Below are positions 20,700 through 29,832 of a DNA stretch of 35,868 nt, piece by piece. Source of the DNA: Bugula neritina (taxonomy: Eukaryota; Bryozoa; Gymnolaemata; Cheilostomatida; Bugulidae). The notes under the pieces were generated by a model. That model was not told where the DNA came from and did no database searches. It worked only from the letters and a program-made list of their open reading frames with translations. The position numbers were made by a program, and so were the translations under genes. The stretch lies in NCBI GenBank assembly GCA_964035545.1, contig CAXIUT010000239.1, positions 1-35,868 of the forward strand. Direction: 5' to 3'. Each line of letters starts with the position of its first letter. Positions within the stretch are counted from its first letter, which is position 1.

Positions 20700-21611
20700 T
20701 CAAAAGGTGCTTCTCTTGCGATAATACTCAGGCAACAAATTATGAGAAACCCTTTTGCCATGCTGTTCCTATATTGCTTTTGAAAGCAGCCAATCAAAAT
20801 AAGTGAAATACATCCAATATAACAACATCCCCTTTGACATGTTTTTTATCAAAGTACCAGTAAAGCCCTTCCAATAACGATATCTAGACTTCAAATCAAA
20901 ACACTATTCTATCTGTCTCTGTACAGCGAAATGACTAGCAGCATTAGTCAAACCAATCACAATCGATGCTATCAACAACTCTTACTTTCTAAAACTTGTC
21001 TCAGAAGTTTATTCATGATGTTATGCCTATCTTGATACCAGTTTTCCTTATAATTTAAGAAAAGTAAAAACCTCTATCATGCTGTTTATAAGACTAGCAG
21101 GCAATGTATATTTCAATCCATTTCTAAAGACACTTTTATTTTATGTCACTTTAATCAACCTCCTACGGACACTTTCTGTTGAATTGTTAGAACTTGGTTC
21201 AAGAGATGAGGCAATAGTTTGATAGTTGAAGGCGCTTTGACTGGCCAAAGTAGCAAATCCATTTGCCAGAATACAAGATATATAGATCCAGTATTTACTG
21301 TCAGCCCATCGAGATACTATCAGATGATCGAAAATAAAGAATTTAAAAGTCATCAGAGTGACAGAATAGTCCAAAGAGTACCTGAAACCATGAAAGCATT
21401 TCGGAAAACCTTAGACTTTAAACATCTGAGCCAATATCATTGGTATTTATGTAATCTGATTGGGTGTCAAATAGGTCTATCTTTTAATTAATTGCGTCTG
21501 CAAACGTTGCAAAGGATAAGTAACCAATTCAGTCAAAACTACAGGAAGGTTTATTGCTAAAAACTTATTTAATAACCCGAACGAACTGAAATCGAAATTT
21601 ATCACAAACAT
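20700..21611 (-). CDS. Mitochondrial carrier-like protein
   Basis: 303 aa, the standard length of SLC25 carriers, single exon. Three ~100-residue repeats can be made out. The first carries LTELVTYPLQRLQTQLIKRE, the carrier signature Px(D/E)xx(K/R) with Asp replaced by Gln, followed by a Q-T amphipathic turn. In the third, GFTGTLIKNMSKGMLLYWMYFTYFDWL matches the matrix-helix/even-helix pattern of carriers. The middle repeat (FATLASQSAFNYQTIASSL) has lost the PxD box. Loss of these charges suggests a divergent carrier, comparable to MTCH/Ugo1-type outer-membrane relatives, so transport is uncertain. The start ATG has an AT-rich leader. The gene is packed 30 bp upstream of the coiled-coil gene. 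Confidence 0.8.
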
Positions 21612-21683
21612 TTCTCTTATTTATTATTATCTAACTTTAAAAATCAAATCATTAAATCCAATCACTCTTCTTAAAAAATATAT

Positions 21684-21845
21684 CAAATACTCACAGATAA
21701 AAAACTCCAATACTCATAGATAACAAACTCCAAGACTCACAGATAACAAACTCCAATACTCACAGATAACAAACTCCAATACTCATAGATAATACATTAA
21801 ATACTCATAGATGATAAACACCAATACTCACAGATGATAAACAAC
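21684..21845. repeat. 23-bp tandem repeat 3' of pseudokinase gene
   Basis: About seven units of the type actcacagataacaaactcc plus three bases, some with catagatgataaacacc. On the minus strand each reads ...CTGTGAGT..., so TGA recurs every 23 nt right after the stop of the pseudokinase gene (21854). Confidence 0.93.
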
Positions 21846-21853
21846 ATCACTAT

Positions 21854-22917
21854 TCACTGAGTACTATTGAACTCAACATAGATTTACTTTTATGTTTAGT
21901 TGTTGGCAATCATAGAGCCTCCTTTTCTGTGTTCAGGATTCAAGAAGTCAGCAATACTGGGCTCAGGGGTACCTACCTCATCCATAGTAGTTTTTTCTGG
22001 ATGATCAAAAGATTTCAAAGATAAGATCTCGTCTTCGTAGTGACTGAGTTCCCTAAATAAGTCACTTGCAGATCGTCTCTGACTCGGATTCTATTGAAGC
22101 ATACTATTAAGAATGCTCTTGAAGTATTGACTGTAGTTATGACCAATTTTTTGCATGAGATCGTTTTTTTTATCTTTGCAAAATGAAAAGATAGATCTAT
22201 TGTAAAGATGGTAGCAATCACAAAGAGTCCCAGCCATCAATATAGTCACTCCTATACTAAAGATTTAAGCTTTACAAGGGTTGACCTTCGGATAGATTCC
22301 TTTTTAGATGAACTTGTTGTCAATTTCTTCAGGAGCTATATGAAAAGAGATCTACCTAAGAAACAATCGCTAGCCTTTGATTCAACAATTTTATTATAAT
22401 TATTTTTTCCAAAGGGCAAAAGGCAAGTTGGCACTACTTTTGCCCTTCCTTTTTGATTGACAACAATATTGGAAGGATGCACATTTCCTATCTTTTTATT
22501 CGAAGGCTCAAGATAGAATGCTGCTTATAGCAAATTATAAAGCAAATACCATAACTAACTTTCATCGAAAAAAGCTTTACTATGATGCCGACTGACTATC
22601 TATGTCTTTAGAATATGTTGATAGTATTAGCATTCGATTTACAAAGTGCCAGCCGTTCCACATAGAGTCTCCTGGGTAAACTTATAATGAGTAGGTAAAA
22701 AAAATATCTACCTGGCCTCTTCGTTCAATAAATGCTTTATATCATTTTACCACTAAGTAAATGTTTTACTAGAATTCAGTCCTTTTGTCACTTTCATGGT
22801 TGTAAGAGCCGAGATATCAGTTGTTTTTTGAGGGTCAAGAGAGCTTATTTCTATTTGACCAAAGAGGTGATGGGTGGTGGTTGTCGTTTCTGTTTATTTA
22901 ACTTGTCCCTGTCCCAT
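21854..22917 (-). CDS. Pseudokinase, possibly N-myristoylated
   Basis: 347 aa after removal of one 20-nt intron (22336-22355, GTAGAT...ATATAG); splicing creates the APE-like motif LAPEEIDN. C-lobe landmarks: LWYLLYNLLEAAFYLEP (helix E), HPSNIVVNQKGRAKVV in place of HRDxxxxN, no DFG (VPTCLLPFGKN), APEE, CKAEIFSIGVTILMAG where kinases have D-x-W-S-x-G, and MLQENPSQRRSASDLF. The catalytic Asp and DFG Asp are both missing, so it is a pseudokinase. The N-terminus MGQGQVKETE has Gly2, which could be myristoylated; Thr-rich sequence follows. The N-lobe is poorly conserved. The acidic C-terminal tail is ~60 residues. Similar kinases are numerous in ciliates. Confidence 0.85.
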
Positions 22918-23053
22918 GTAATAAAATTATAGATAAAATAACTTGTTTTTTTAATCAAATATCAAATAACTGTCAAAGTCGTCTTTTCAGTCATTTATCT
23001 TAATTAAATTATCAGAATAAATAAGATAGAATTAGTCTTTAAGATGAGTAAGT
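22918..23053. other. Short intergenic spacer
   Basis: 136 bp of AT-rich DNA between two minus-strand genes, upstream of the pseudokinase and downstream of the next gene. No motif seen. Confidence 0.5.
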
Positions 23054-23876
23054 TCAAAAATCATACAAAATATAAAGAAATGATGATTGGATCTTACTGA
23101 AGATATTGTTAAGAGTTTTAAATATTATTTTAGCTGCTGCTTCTCTGTTCTTACATCGAATAAATCTGTTCTAATCACACATATTATTCAGATTCTCCTC
23201 TAACTCTAAACCAACCATCTTATTCCTTAATATTTCATATTTGTCCTTTATCTATCGAACATCTTTGCCTTTCTTCTACCCAAAATTATTGTCTAAACCT
23301 ACTTTCTACTTGCTTTTCCTCGTTATCATCCTATTCTTCTATTTCGACTCGTTCTGGTATTTATTTTGTGACCTACTTTGTTTGAAATCCTGATTGCTTT
23401 TATCTTTTTTGTAGTCTACTGACAAAATAGATCTTATTTTATACAATCTCATCGATTAAGTAGACTATCTGCTCTGCTTTGATAAACTTCTCTCGGCATG
23501 TTGTTCTATTCTTTTGCTAAGCTGTCCATCTCTTGGAACTTAAAGTTTTAAATACCTATAAGCTTTTTTCCTTTTCCTTTATTTGCCAAACATATTTTTA
23601 TTCCTCCTCTAACTCTCATCAGTCAAATCTACTTAAAATACTCTTTACAGACAAGCTAACTAGTCATTGGTTTATTTCCTTGCAAATGAGAATTGATAGT
23701 ATATCCTTGGTTAAATCGATTTTACCTGATTATTTATTAAAAGAACTATTTCCATAACGATTGTTATACAAGTTTTTTCTCACGTATTTAGTATTATCAG
23801 GTTTAGGTATTTCTACATTATAGGTTGACTGTTCTGTTGGTAGTTTGTTTTTGAATCGTTTCGATTGAATTATCAT
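23054..23876 (-). CDS. Lys/Glu-rich coiled-coil protein, multi-exon
   Basis: Unrecognised protein of roughly 230-250 aa whose exon structure I could not fix. The coding frame changes at least twice. The first part (from ATG 23876) reads KNKLPTEQSTYNVEIPKPDN. The middle has the strongest coding character (RWTAEQKNRTTCREKFIKAE, VYLIDEIVENKIYFVSRL). The last part, ending at TGA 23054-23056, reads NKMVGLELEENLNNMCDENR. Plausible introns are a 28-nt GTAGAA...CGATAG near 23260-23290 and one or two near 23590-23720. Candidates of 20 nt exist there (GTAGATTTGACTGATGAGAG; GTAAAATCGATTTAACCAAG) but do not all fit one frame. Helical, no TM. Its ATG is 13 bp from that of the divergent BPI/LBP-like gene. 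Confidence 0.6.
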
Positions 23877-23889
23877 ACAAATATTATAA

Positions 23890-25337
23890 ATGATAGTTAT
23901 AATTCTCCTTCCCTTACTAATCTCCTCTCTCACCATCAACAATCACTTCAAAGATTGCAATTCCTCTCAATATGACTTCTTCAGCTAGTACATCTTAGGA
24001 AAACAAAATTAACTCAATAGAACCTTCTAGATTCTCAATAAACAAGTCAGTCCTCTGCCTTAAGTCACTTATAATTCAAGCTAACACTTCTATCGCTATT
24101 CTATTTCAAAAACTAAAGCCAGTTTTTACTACAGAGATAGCTAGCAAAGGGCTCAAATCGTAGGAGATAACACTATTTATATAAAAGGAGGAAAAACATA
24201 AGCAAATTTATAATTTAAATGGACATTAAATGAGATGTAAGGAATAGGAACAGCATAATGTCTAAGCGACCAAATAACTTTTTCTAAAACTGTTTTTCTT
24301 GAGAGAGGATTCATAAAATACAAAATATTAGATTACACTAATATATCCTACTATTCGACTAATTGCACTATCACAAGAGTCGATCCAGAGCTATAACAAA
24401 AACATATAGTTGTGATGTAGGACATGATCAACACCCACGAAGGATATAAACATTTAAAAGAATATCTGGAATAATAAATCAGTCGCAAATATTAATAAGC
24501 CTTAAGCGAAAGTCTACATTTTTAAAGACAACCAGTTGACACATCGTATCAGTATCAATGGATTGATGAAACTCCAGGTAAAAAAAATATGACCATCAAC
24601 TACACTATACTACCCGTTGGATGCCATCTACAAACACACGGAATGTCTCTCAATTTTGTTACTTAAATAAGCTAGTATTAACATTGGGAATGTGGAGCCC
24701 CAGTCCCCACGTCTCCTAAAGATTAAAAGTATATTCATAGTTATATAGAAGCTATGGAGGAGTTCAGGAGTATCTTTCCCTTTCGATCCTTGAAAATACT
24801 ATTAGATACGCAATAGAACTAAAACAACTAGATACAGAACTGAATAAATAGAATTGGTAATCAATAATGTTCCAATTCTATGCAGGAGATCTCTACGCTA
24901 TAATTCCCTTCCTAGCAACTAAACACTATGCCAGCTAAGTAGTAAAAGGACATTGCAACGCCACTACTAGTAATTTAAAACTGACATAATCTAGTCAAAA
25001 CAACCTCTTCTTGTCGATGCACTACTAATGCCAACTCAACATCAATTCTATCACTATCAGCTAGTTTACTATTGACCCTAATTTTGTTATTTAAACAGTA
25101 CCTCAACAAAAATACCTAGATTTCTATGTTAGAAAAGTCAATAAGTTCAGTCATTTTAAAGATGTAGGATAGTATAAAATATTCAACCTAGATCTAGCCA
25201 ATACAATACTCACTAAATGCCTCGAAAATGTCTAAAATAAAAAAGTCTTTGGAAGTGGATGGAAAATATATGCCAGAGACCTACCTGCTATCTAAGTCGA
25301 TTAAGGACTACTTCTCATCTACGATAAAGCCAACTGA
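23890..25337 (+). CDS. Secreted BPI/LBP-like lipid-binding protein
   Basis: 475 aa after removal of one 20-nt intron (24729-24748, GTATAT...ATATAG). The N-terminus MIVIILLPLLISSLTINN is a signal peptide. The rest has the two-lobe layout of BPI/LBP (TULIP) proteins: an N-lobe with amphipathic strands (NTIYIKGGKTEANLEFKWTL) and several NxS/T glycosylation sites. A C-lobe follows that opens with SYGGVQEYLSLSILENTIRY, comparable to the QVYLSEYVLNSAL-type helix, includes DLYAIIPFLATKHY and ends LLLIYDKAN. TULIP proteins bind lipids or lipopolysaccharide in a hydrophobic tunnel. For a bacterivorous ciliate an antibacterial or lipid-scavenging role is attractive but inferred. The intron joins KDEK to SYGGVQEY and removes a later TGA. 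Family is likely, not certain. Confidence 0.75.
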
Positions 25338-25339
25338 TC

Positions 25340-25505
25340 TTATAACTAAATATCCCTCATTGAATAACTGAATATCTATCATTGAATAATCTAATATCTA
25401 TCATTGAATAAATAATTATTTAATCATTGAATAATCTAATATCTATCATTGAACAACTAAATATTTATCATTGAATAAGTAATTATTTAATCATTGAACA
25501 GCTAT
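25340..25505. repeat. Degenerate ~17- to 20-bp repeats
   Basis: Six to eight imperfect copies of the type aatatctatcattgaataa, with a longer variant aataattatttaatcattga. TGA recurs in the units as attGAAt/caTTGA contexts on the plus strand. They lie between the stops of the convergent BPI-like and TFIIE-beta genes. Confidence 0.85.
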
Positions 25506-25511
25506 GAACAA

Positions 25512-26243
25512 TCATTTTTTGTTGTACTGTTTTAGCCATTCAGCTTTATCTTACAAATATCCATTCAGCTGGTAGTTAGGATCAGGCAAGTTTTTTTTAT
25601 GTCCTCCCCGTCTACTCACCTCTTAGACTTACTTTTATGGCTGTTTGATATTGATATTGGAACAGACCTTCAAATAATCCTGAAAAGTATACTCTTTATG
25701 AGTATTGTTCATGATATTCAGCTGAATCTCTTCGTTTCTTGGAAATATCATGTAGTTTGTTTCTACTCTATCTTTTTTGAGTTTTCTAAATGACTTTTCA
25801 CTATATAGTCTCTCAAGATCGTCTTTCACTCTTTTGTAGGTGTAGTTGAGTAACTAGTCGTCTACTTATAGTCCTCCTGGATGTTTAAGAATTAAAGACC
25901 TGAGTTCTTTTTCATTCTTTACATTGTATTTGTTATTCCTGCATATTTTGATATTTTCTTTGTTATTGCTTTTTTAGACAGGCTCAAAATAATATTTTTC
26001 TTTGAAAATAGGATCGTTTTTAACTACGTCTTCTATAAATGACTTCACAAATTGCTAGTCTACACTTCTGTTGGCGACAAACCTATTTTATTAAGCCATC
26101 TTTCGAAATGCTTAATTGTTTATCACCTTTTCTATCTTAATTGGGTCTCCATGACTGTTCTTAAACTCGTCTTCAAACAAAAACTTAAGAATTGTTAACT
26201 GTCCCTGGTCCTCTCTCGACAATGTCACCAAACTACTATTCAT
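25512..26243 (-). CDS. Transcription factor IIE, beta subunit
   Basis: 243 aa, single exon. Matches TFIIE-beta (GTF2E2): a first winged-helix (~15-100: AFRKMAEENRFVANRS) and then a segment ending in ICRNNKYNVKNEKELRSLIL, the family's KYNVRDKKALLRLL. Next come HPGGLEVDDELLNYTYKRVK (second winged helix) and YMIFPRNEEIQLNIMNN, where human has ILFFND. The C-terminal SRRGGHKKNLPDPNYQLNGYL corresponds to the basic KKRRFKTHNEHL tail. TFIIE recruits TFIIH to the RNA polymerase II pre-initiation complex in the nucleus. Human TFIIE-beta is ~290 aa; this one lacks the Ser/Lys-rich N-terminal extension. Divergent from the NAD synthetase gene (137 bp between starts). Confidence 0.88.
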
Positions 26244-26380
26244 AGATATTTAATATTATAATACTTACGACTCTTTTCCCGCTATATCTTTTTAAACAAG
26301 TTTAATTTGGCATCTAAATATATAATTTACCAGATTTTGATTAATTACAACCTCTCTTCGCTCAATATATAATATATCTT

Positions 26381-28624
26381 ATGAAACTCAGACAATTACA
26401 CGTCAAAATTGGTCTCTGCAGTCTCAACAACGACCCTCTCGATTTCAAAAACAACTACAGAAAAATATGTTAAAGCATCGAAGAGTGCCGTCGTCTCAAT
26501 TGTTCCATCAGAGTAGGAGGATAACTATAAATTTCAGGATATTCATGTGAAGATCACTTCCTCTAATACGACACAGTTTTCCACTCTTGGGATATAATCA
26601 GAGATATTATCGCCTCAGGAGTAACTAATGGCATCGTTGTAGACATCGGTTGTCCAGTTCTACACAAAGCAGCTCTCTACAATGGCAGAATAATCATCTA
26701 TAACTCCAAGTTGATTGGTATTAGATGTAAGATGAGTCTTTTCGATGAAGGAAACACCTTTGAAACCAGATACTTTTCTGCCTGGAAACATTCCAGACAA
26801 ATTGATCAGTTTATGTTGCCTCAAATACTCCAAGATCTTACAGGACAACGGACAATCCCCATTGGCAGTTTTATCCTGAACTTTAACGACACCTTTGTTG
26901 CCTATTAAATAGGATAATAAGCCTGGATTTCTGACAATCCAATGATAGATGCTTCTCTTGACGGAGCATAGATCTTTCTCAGTCCTTCAGGATCAGAAGC
27001 TTAAAGAGGAAAGTTAAAAAGGAAGTTACAAATGCTTGAATAATTTACTTAGAGACATGGAGGAGCATATGCCCATGTTAATATCAAAGGAGGAATTGGT
27101 CAAAGAAACTTCTATGATGGTTGTTGCTTTTATGCTTAGAACGGAAAAGTAAAAGAATTGTCATAACCCTTTCATCTGGGAGATGTCCAAGTAACTCCTG
27201 TAGTAATAAACCTCAATGCAGTTAGAACATTCAGGATAAATAACAAATCGTTCCAGAAGGCCTCACATGGAGTATCTCTAATTCCTCGAGTTAAAATATA
27301 AACTAGTATCGCTACAAATGCAGAATAGTATGTTTATGATAGTTAAATTCATAAAAAAGAACTGAAAAGAAGAAGGAATCTGTATTAATTTTAACATGTA
27401 TCTTATGAACCTTCTGCTTATCTATGGGATTTCTTGAGAAAAAGCAGAGCTAGAGGATTTTTCTTGCCTTTATCTGGTGGATTAGACAGTTGCGCAGTGG
27501 CTCTTATAGTCTATAATATGTGTTTTCTTATCTACAATCAAATCAAACACTCGGCACAGTCATTGTAAATCCTATAACAAGTGAGGCAAGTAGTTAAAGA
27601 TAAAGAATATGTCCCTTGTAGTACTTAATAACTGTGTGGAAAAATACTATGGACAGCTTATTTGAGCACTGAAAATACGAGTTAATTAACTAAAAATAGG
27701 GCAGATAAAATAGCAAAACAGTTTGGTATCAATCATCGTAAAATAAATTTTGATAAGATATATCAATCCTACAAACAAATCGCATTAAAACAATTTAATC
27801 TTCAACCTAAATTCAAACTAGAAGGGGGATCTTAGAGGATGGACCTTTCTCTTCAAAATATTCAGGCAAGGACAAGAATGGTTCTATCATACTTCCTAGC
27901 TGCTTTAGAAGTAGAAAAAGCCAATCAACCAGGTTTTTTATTAGTCTTAAGCGCAGCTAATTTAGATTAAACTCTTAGAGGTTACTTCACTAAATACGAC
28001 TGTAGTTCAGCTGACATCAACCTTATTGGCTCCTTCTCAAAGTATCGACTCAGATAGTTTGTAAACTACTTTCAAGGAGTCCATAACTTTGATATTTTAA
28101 AAGAGGTGCTGGAAGCTACTCCTTCAGCTTAACTTAGACCTTTAAAAAAAGGATAGACAGTTCAAAATGATGAAGAAGATATGGGTCTATCTTATGCCTA
28201 GTTATGTGTGTTTGGAAGATTTAGAAAGATATAAAGATTAGGTCCTGTTTCAATGTTCGATAGAATGATTTATAAAGCAAGTTATTCAGATGTCTAAGAA
28301 TTGGCAACAAAAATAAAATTATTTTTTACTACATACGGCTAGAACAGACATAAAGCTAATACTCTACCTCCAGTATTTTACTATGATCCTGAGTGCAGTG
28401 AACACAATAGGTATGATATTCGACCTTGGGTTTATGCAACCGATTGGTCCTATCAATTCTAAATAATCGACGAGAGAGTAAGAGAGATCAAAAGCAAAAA
28501 ATAGCAACTAAGTAAAATATAAAAACAGCTAAATGGAGGACAATAAGACAAAAATATCAATGCCATTTTGCTACCACCCGTTAAAGAACAAAATAAAGAA
28601 GTAACCAGAATTCTTAATCTTTGA
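26381..28624 (+). CDS. NAD+ synthetase, glutamine-dependent type with degenerate amidase site
   Basis: 747 aa, single exon, collinear with eukaryotic NADSYN1/QNS1 (~700 aa). N-terminal nitrilase-type amidase (~1-290): catalytic Glu48 in GGELEISGYSCEDHF (codon TAA), catalytic-site Lys in RCKMSLF. The nucleophile Cys of EICEELW is Gly178 here (YEIGEEAW; GGA at 26912-26914). C-terminal synthetase (~350-720): ATP PP-loop [53 protein letters not shown]. The synthetase site looks intact, so the enzyme should convert deamido-NAD to NAD with ammonia but probably cannot draw it from glutamine. NAD biosynthesis, cytosolic. Conserved Glu positions throughout are TAA/TAG, which fixes the code. The C-terminal ~40 residues after VYATDWS are a charged extension. 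Confidence 0.97.
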
Positions 28625-28661
28625 TAAATAATTATTCTTATTGTCAAATTAAGTATATATA

Positions 28662-29209
28662 TCAAACTGGAGGGTACTCTTTTGTTACTACCTCTACAAA
28701 TTAGTCGAAATTGATCCTACCGTCTTTATCTTTGTCTGCATATTCGATCATTTGTTCAATTTAGGTTGGAGAAAACCTTTAGCCTACACTTTCGCACATC
28801 TAACTGAACTATTACACTCCAAATGATCCTAAACCTTGCTTATCGAACATCTAAAATAAATGTCTTAAACTAGATTAGTTGGTATTATCACCACTAAATC
28901 CAAAAATCTTAAGAAAAGTTTAAAAATCCATTTAAACTTAACTAGATTGAGTTTGAACAATTTGAAGAATTTTTCCAGCCTATTTCTATAGTCCTAAAGC
29001 TTTGATAGCAGTTGATAGTTATTCAGTTGATACATTACCACTCTTATCATAATCAAAGATATCAAAACATTATTTGAGACGAGCTACATCATCAGCTGGT
29101 AAATTTTTAGATGCATAAGCAGAAGGGTCAAAGACATTAGCTTGTTTGAGATGAGAAGAAACCTTAATAAAAATAAAATTACTGATCTAAGAGGAGATTT
29201 CGTCGACAT
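28662..29209 (-). CDS. EF-hand calcium-binding protein, calmodulin/centrin-like
   Basis: 175 aa after removal of a 20-nt intron (29163-29182, GTAATT...TTAAG) right after MSTKSPLRS. Four EF-hand units are spaced as in calmodulin/centrin. EF1 loop DYDKSGNVSTEE (46-57) and EF4 loop DKDKDGRINFDE (152-163) have all calcium ligands. EF2 is degenerate and EF3 (DKQGLGSFGVEE) has lost ligands. The ~30-residue N-terminal extension (FDPSAYASKNLPADD) resembles centrin-like or calcium-sensor proteins of alveolates. Acts as a calcium sensor, most likely cytosolic or cytoskeletal. The intron ends AAG instead of TAG but restores the frame exactly. Divergent from the next gene with 30 bp between ATGs. Confidence 0.93.
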
Positions 29210-29239
29210 AACAGTTAAATTCAATCTAAAATATTAATT

Positions 29240-29812
29240 ATGAATGTAATTAACAAACTCAAAAGCAAAAAGAATAAATAACTCAATTCGCAACAATAAA
29301 ATCTAATGGAAAATCAAATAACTCATCCTCAAATAGTAGAACCGTCAAATACTGTATCTATTCAGTCAACAATAAGTCAAAAAACTACAAATAACATTTC
29401 TTTATTTGGCGTTCATTAATAGAAAAGTTAAAGTTTTGAAAGAGACCTCGATTAAATAAATATTAATGAATATTATTAAAGAAAAGATAGAAAGAAACAA
29501 ATGATAGATAAAAGATAAAGCAGCTTTACTTTTCAATAAAATGAGATCAAAGAAGATCACTATAATCTCAAAGTCAAAAAAACATTTAATCTAGGCGATA
29601 TTTGTATCTTTGAAGGAGAACTAGCAAAGAAGGTATAAGGAAAGTAAGTTCAAAGGTATAGAGTAAAGCTTTCGTGTGGTTTTGATAGTATTTAATTTCC
29701 AGAGATGATTAGCAATATCCTTCTTTCTCAGATTACTATGCTAAACCAGCAAGAAGGATTGTTTGTTAGTGATGATATAATAAAGATAGCCTAAAAAAGA
29801 CAAAAGAAATGA
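29240..29812 (+). CDS. Small protein, unknown
   Basis: 190 aa, single exon, no family recognised. Residues 1-95 are Asn/Gln/Ser/Lys-rich and disordered-looking. Residues ~105-190 look folded: KKTFNLGDICIFEGELAKKV, then RYRVKLSCGFDSIEFPEMIS, then an SNILLSQITMLNQQEG helix. No TM or signal peptide. The TGA stop is 20 bp from that of the convergent SUN-domain gene. Confidence 0.75.
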
Positions 29813-29832
29813 TTATACTACTATTATAAATA

